DNA of 32,883 nt, taken from Pseudonocardia sp. GTDB taxonomy: Bacteria > Actinomycetota > Actinomycetes > Mycobacteriales > Pseudonocardiaceae. A program made the translations under genes and the position numbers. This document shows, in pieces, positions 30,934-32,883 of the stretch. The notes under the pieces were generated by a model. It was not told the DNA's origin and ran no database searches. It saw only the letters and a program-made list of their open reading frames with translations. Position 1 is the stretch's first letter; every line of letters begins with the position of its first letter. The stretch is from NCBI GenBank assembly GCA_016794615.1, contig JAEUJO010000190.1, positions 1 to 32,883 on the forward strand. The letters run 5' to 3'.

Positions 30934-32844
30934 TCAGCCGCTGCGCAGCTCCCGCACGTTCACCACCAGCAACACCAGCGCCAGAGCGGCGAGCAGCCCG
31001 GCCAGCACCAGGTGCCAGCTCGACAGCAGCGCCAGGATCAGCCCGGCGACGGCGAGGATCCACAGCGCCAGCGCGCCCAGCACCGTCGCGAACGCCAGTA
31101 CCCGGCGTCGCCCGATCGCCTCGACCACCCCGAACACCATCAGGAAGGTCAGGAATCCGACCAGCACCGGGACCGTCGGCTGCACCAGCAGCCCCCCGAA
31201 CCCCAGCACCAGCACCGGTGTGCTGACGGCCGCCCAGACCCGCAGGAACCGCGAGCGCACGTCCGTGTCCGCCGCGTAGGGCATGTGCGGGTGGCGCAGG
31301 TGCGCATCCGGGCGAGCGGGTTCGCGCGGCCCGGTGAGGTAGGCCTCGTGCGCGGCCCGCTCCTCGGCCAGGCCGGAGCAGCGTGCGCGCAGCGCAGCGA
31401 GCTCGCGCTCCCGGCGCTCGCGCTCGACGACCCGTTCGCGCCGCAGGGCCCGGCCGTCGGCCGCGGCACCCAACGATCGGACCTGTGCGGCCAGCCCGCG
31501 GACGGCCGTCCGTTGCGCGGCGGCCTCCTCCTCCAGCGCCGCCAGCTCCTCGTCGATCGCGACGATCCGGGACCGGAGATGCTGCTGCTCCTCCTCGGCC
31601 GTGGCGGGCACACCGTCGAGCCCCACCCAGCCCAGCGGGTCCGTCCACGACCGACGCACCCTGCCCGTGCGCTCGTAGCGGGGCCCGGCGGGCGCGCGCT
31701 CACCGCCGAACGGGTCGTGCGTGTCCAGCCCCCACAGCCCGCGGTAGTCCCGCACCCAGGGCGTGTCGTCGCCGATCAGCTCGAGCCGCCAGGTGTGGTC
31801 GTGCCCGGCGCCGATCGCCACGCCGTCACCCCGGGCGTAGTCGACGAACGGGATCGCGAACGCGCCCCGGCCCGGCTCCGCCGTCCAGGGCAGCAACTGC
31901 CGGCGGACGTGCTGCAGCCGGACGACGACGCGGCGCAGCGCGGGCAGCTCGACGGAGACGACGTAGTCGCCCGGGAGGAAGGCACCCGAGTGCGACCCCG
32001 CGCCGGGGTAGATCACTGGATGGTCGCCCTCGCGGCGCAGCTGCGGGTCGTCCCAGCGACGCCGCAGATCCGCACCCGCGAGGTCGTGCGACGACGCGCC
32101 GACCCAGGCAGGCGCCAGGCCGTCGTCCCCGTCCGGGACCAGGTAGATCGAGATCGTCTCCCAGTCGGCCTCGTGGTCGTTCACCCCGTAGAACGTCGAG
32201 CGCCAGTCGTTGAACGGGTAGAAGTACCAGTACTGCAGCACCGTGTACCCGCCGGTGCGCAGCACGCGCCCGTAGGCGGTGCGCACGTGACCGCCGCGGT
32301 CCGGCACCTCACCGACCTGCGCGAGGGCCGCCGCCGCGAGGCGGTGCGCCGCCGCGACCAGGCCGCCCGGGACCCGGCCGCGCACGAGCAGCGAGAGCCG
32401 GACGAACGCGTCGATCAGCCGGGCGAGCACGCCGACCGCGGCGAACCGCGCCTTGCCCCGCAGCCGCGGGCGGTCCTCCCGCCGCCAGGCCGCGACGTCG
32501 GCCCGGCTGAGCTGCTCCTGGACGAACCGCAGGTACAGCGGCCGGCTCCGGTGCCGGATCCCGGCCGCGGCGAGCCCGTCGGGCGTCAGCTCCCCGGGTG
32601 GGACGAGCTCCTCGACGCGCCGCTTGCGCCGGCTACCCCCGTCGTCCGCCCACAGGCTGCACCGCACCAGGTACGGCCCGACCGCGGTGGGCAGGAACAG
32701 CTCACCCGCGGTGTAGCGCAGCACGGGCTCGTAGGTGCGCAGGAGCACCAGGTCCGGATCGAGGTCCGCGGGCTCGGCACGTCCGTCGCGGTCGGCGTCG
32801 ACGACGTGCTCGGGCCCGGGATCACCGGGATCAGAGGTGGCCAC
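30934..32844 (-). CDS. Vps62-like domain protein with coiled coil and C-terminal membrane segments
   Basis: The 636-residue protein has a central region resembling the Vps62/DUF946 group (VLQYWYFYPFNDWRSTFYGVNDHEADWETISIYLV, ASSHD, HPVIYPGAGSHSGAF, residues about 205-300). A predicted coiled coil follows, rich in Glu, Arg and Ala (about 420-500). Three or four membrane helices close the protein (STPVLVLGFGGLLVQPTVPVLVGFLTFLMVFG, VLAFATVLGALALWILAVAGLILALL, WHLVLAGLLAALALVLLVVNV). It may tether the soluble domain to the membrane. Function is unknown. The start GTG at 32844 lies 39 bases from the window edge. Confidence 0.7.
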   Translation of the reverse strand: MATSDPGDPGPEHVVDADRDGRAEPADLDPDLVLLRTYEPVLRYTAGELFLPTAVGPYLVRCSLWADDGGSRRKRRVEELVPPGELTPDGLAAAGIRHRSRPLYLRFVQEQLSRADVAAWRREDRPRLRGKARFAAVGVLARLIDAFVRLSLLVRGRVPGGLVAAAHRLAAAALAQVGEVPDRGGHVRTAYGRVLRTGGYTVLQYWYFYPFNDWRSTFYGVNDHEADWETISIYLVPDGDDGLAPAWVGASSHDLAGADLRRRWDDPQLRREGDHPVIYPGAGSHSGAFLPGDYVVSVELPALRRVVVRLQHVRRQLLPWTAEPGRGAFAIPFVDYARGDGVAIGAGHDHTWRLELIGDDTPWVRDYRGLWGLDTHDPFGGERAPAGPRYERTGRVRRSWTDPLGWVGLDGVPATAEEEQQHLRSRIVAIDEELAALEEEAAAQRTAVRGLAAQVRSLGAAADGRALRRERVVERERRERELAALRARCSGLAEERAAHEAYLTGPREPARPDAHLRHPHMPYAADTDVRSRFLRVWAAVSTPVLVLGFGGLLVQPTVPVLVGFLTFLMVFGVVEAIGRRRVLAFATVLGALALWILAVAGLILALLSSWHLVLAGLLAALALVLLVVNVRELRSG

Positions 32845-32883
32845 CCCGCCTGCGGACCGACCACCGGCCGCGGTCGAGCCCTC

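Overview
The window is very GC-rich DNA, dense with genes, from an actinomycete, most likely Pseudonocardia or a close relative in the Pseudonocardiaceae. This rests on GC bias, many GTG starts, GTGA start/stop overlaps, a mycofactocin (MFT) locus and an NDMA-dependent methanol dehydrogenase; no rRNA gene is present to confirm it. I found no tRNA, rRNA, CRISPR array, transposase or phage gene.

Left part (1-5136): molybdenum supply. A minus-strand operon carries a HTH-TOBE regulator, modA, modB and modC (molybdate ABC uptake). On the plus strand follow moaA and a MoaD/ThiS-like gene (molybdenum cofactor synthesis). Next (5295-7765) is an amino-acid permease translationally coupled to a glutamate-type solute-binding lipoprotein, an unusual pairing. 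From 15682 down to 7809 on the minus strand runs a six-gene putative operon: coxS, coxL, coxM, coxG (a form II, CO-dehydrogenase-like Mo hydroxylase), a P1-family self-cleaving aminopeptidase and a CNB-CBS-DUF294 protein. Molybdate uptake and cofactor genes beside a Mo enzyme make one metabolic theme.

Middle (16010-21151): mycofactocin biosynthesis on the minus strand: mftA (29-residue precursor ending IDGMCGVY), mftB, mftC, mftE, then mftF beyond an opposite-strand phosphodiesterase. mftD, normally between mftC and mftE, is not in the window. At that junction a perfect 34-bp palindrome covers the mftE start codon, and a 12-bp-stem hairpin lies just after mftA.

Right (21514-29718): the users of the redox cofactor. 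There is a frameshifted, metal-site-degenerate iron alcohol dehydrogenase, a GAF/winged-helix regulator, a DUF952 protein, the NDMA/MFT-dependent methanol dehydrogenase (mdo), a MoxR AAA+ ATPase and a CoxE-like VWA protein (both with His-rich tracts), and a methyltransferase best read as MftM, which modifies MFT oligosaccharides. The right edge (29753-32844) has two small membrane proteins and a Vps62-like protein with a membrane C-terminus.

A repeat family links two places. Three 57-bp copies occur at 3604, 27276 and 28919, and a related 30-bp tandem array lies between modA and modB. The copies at 27276 and 28919 have perfect 19-bp arms with a compensatory base-pair change, are exact mirror images in their centres, and flank the VWA gene. 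This repeat, the missing mftD with its palindrome, and the mdo-moxR-VWA-mftM module are the parts most worth a second look.
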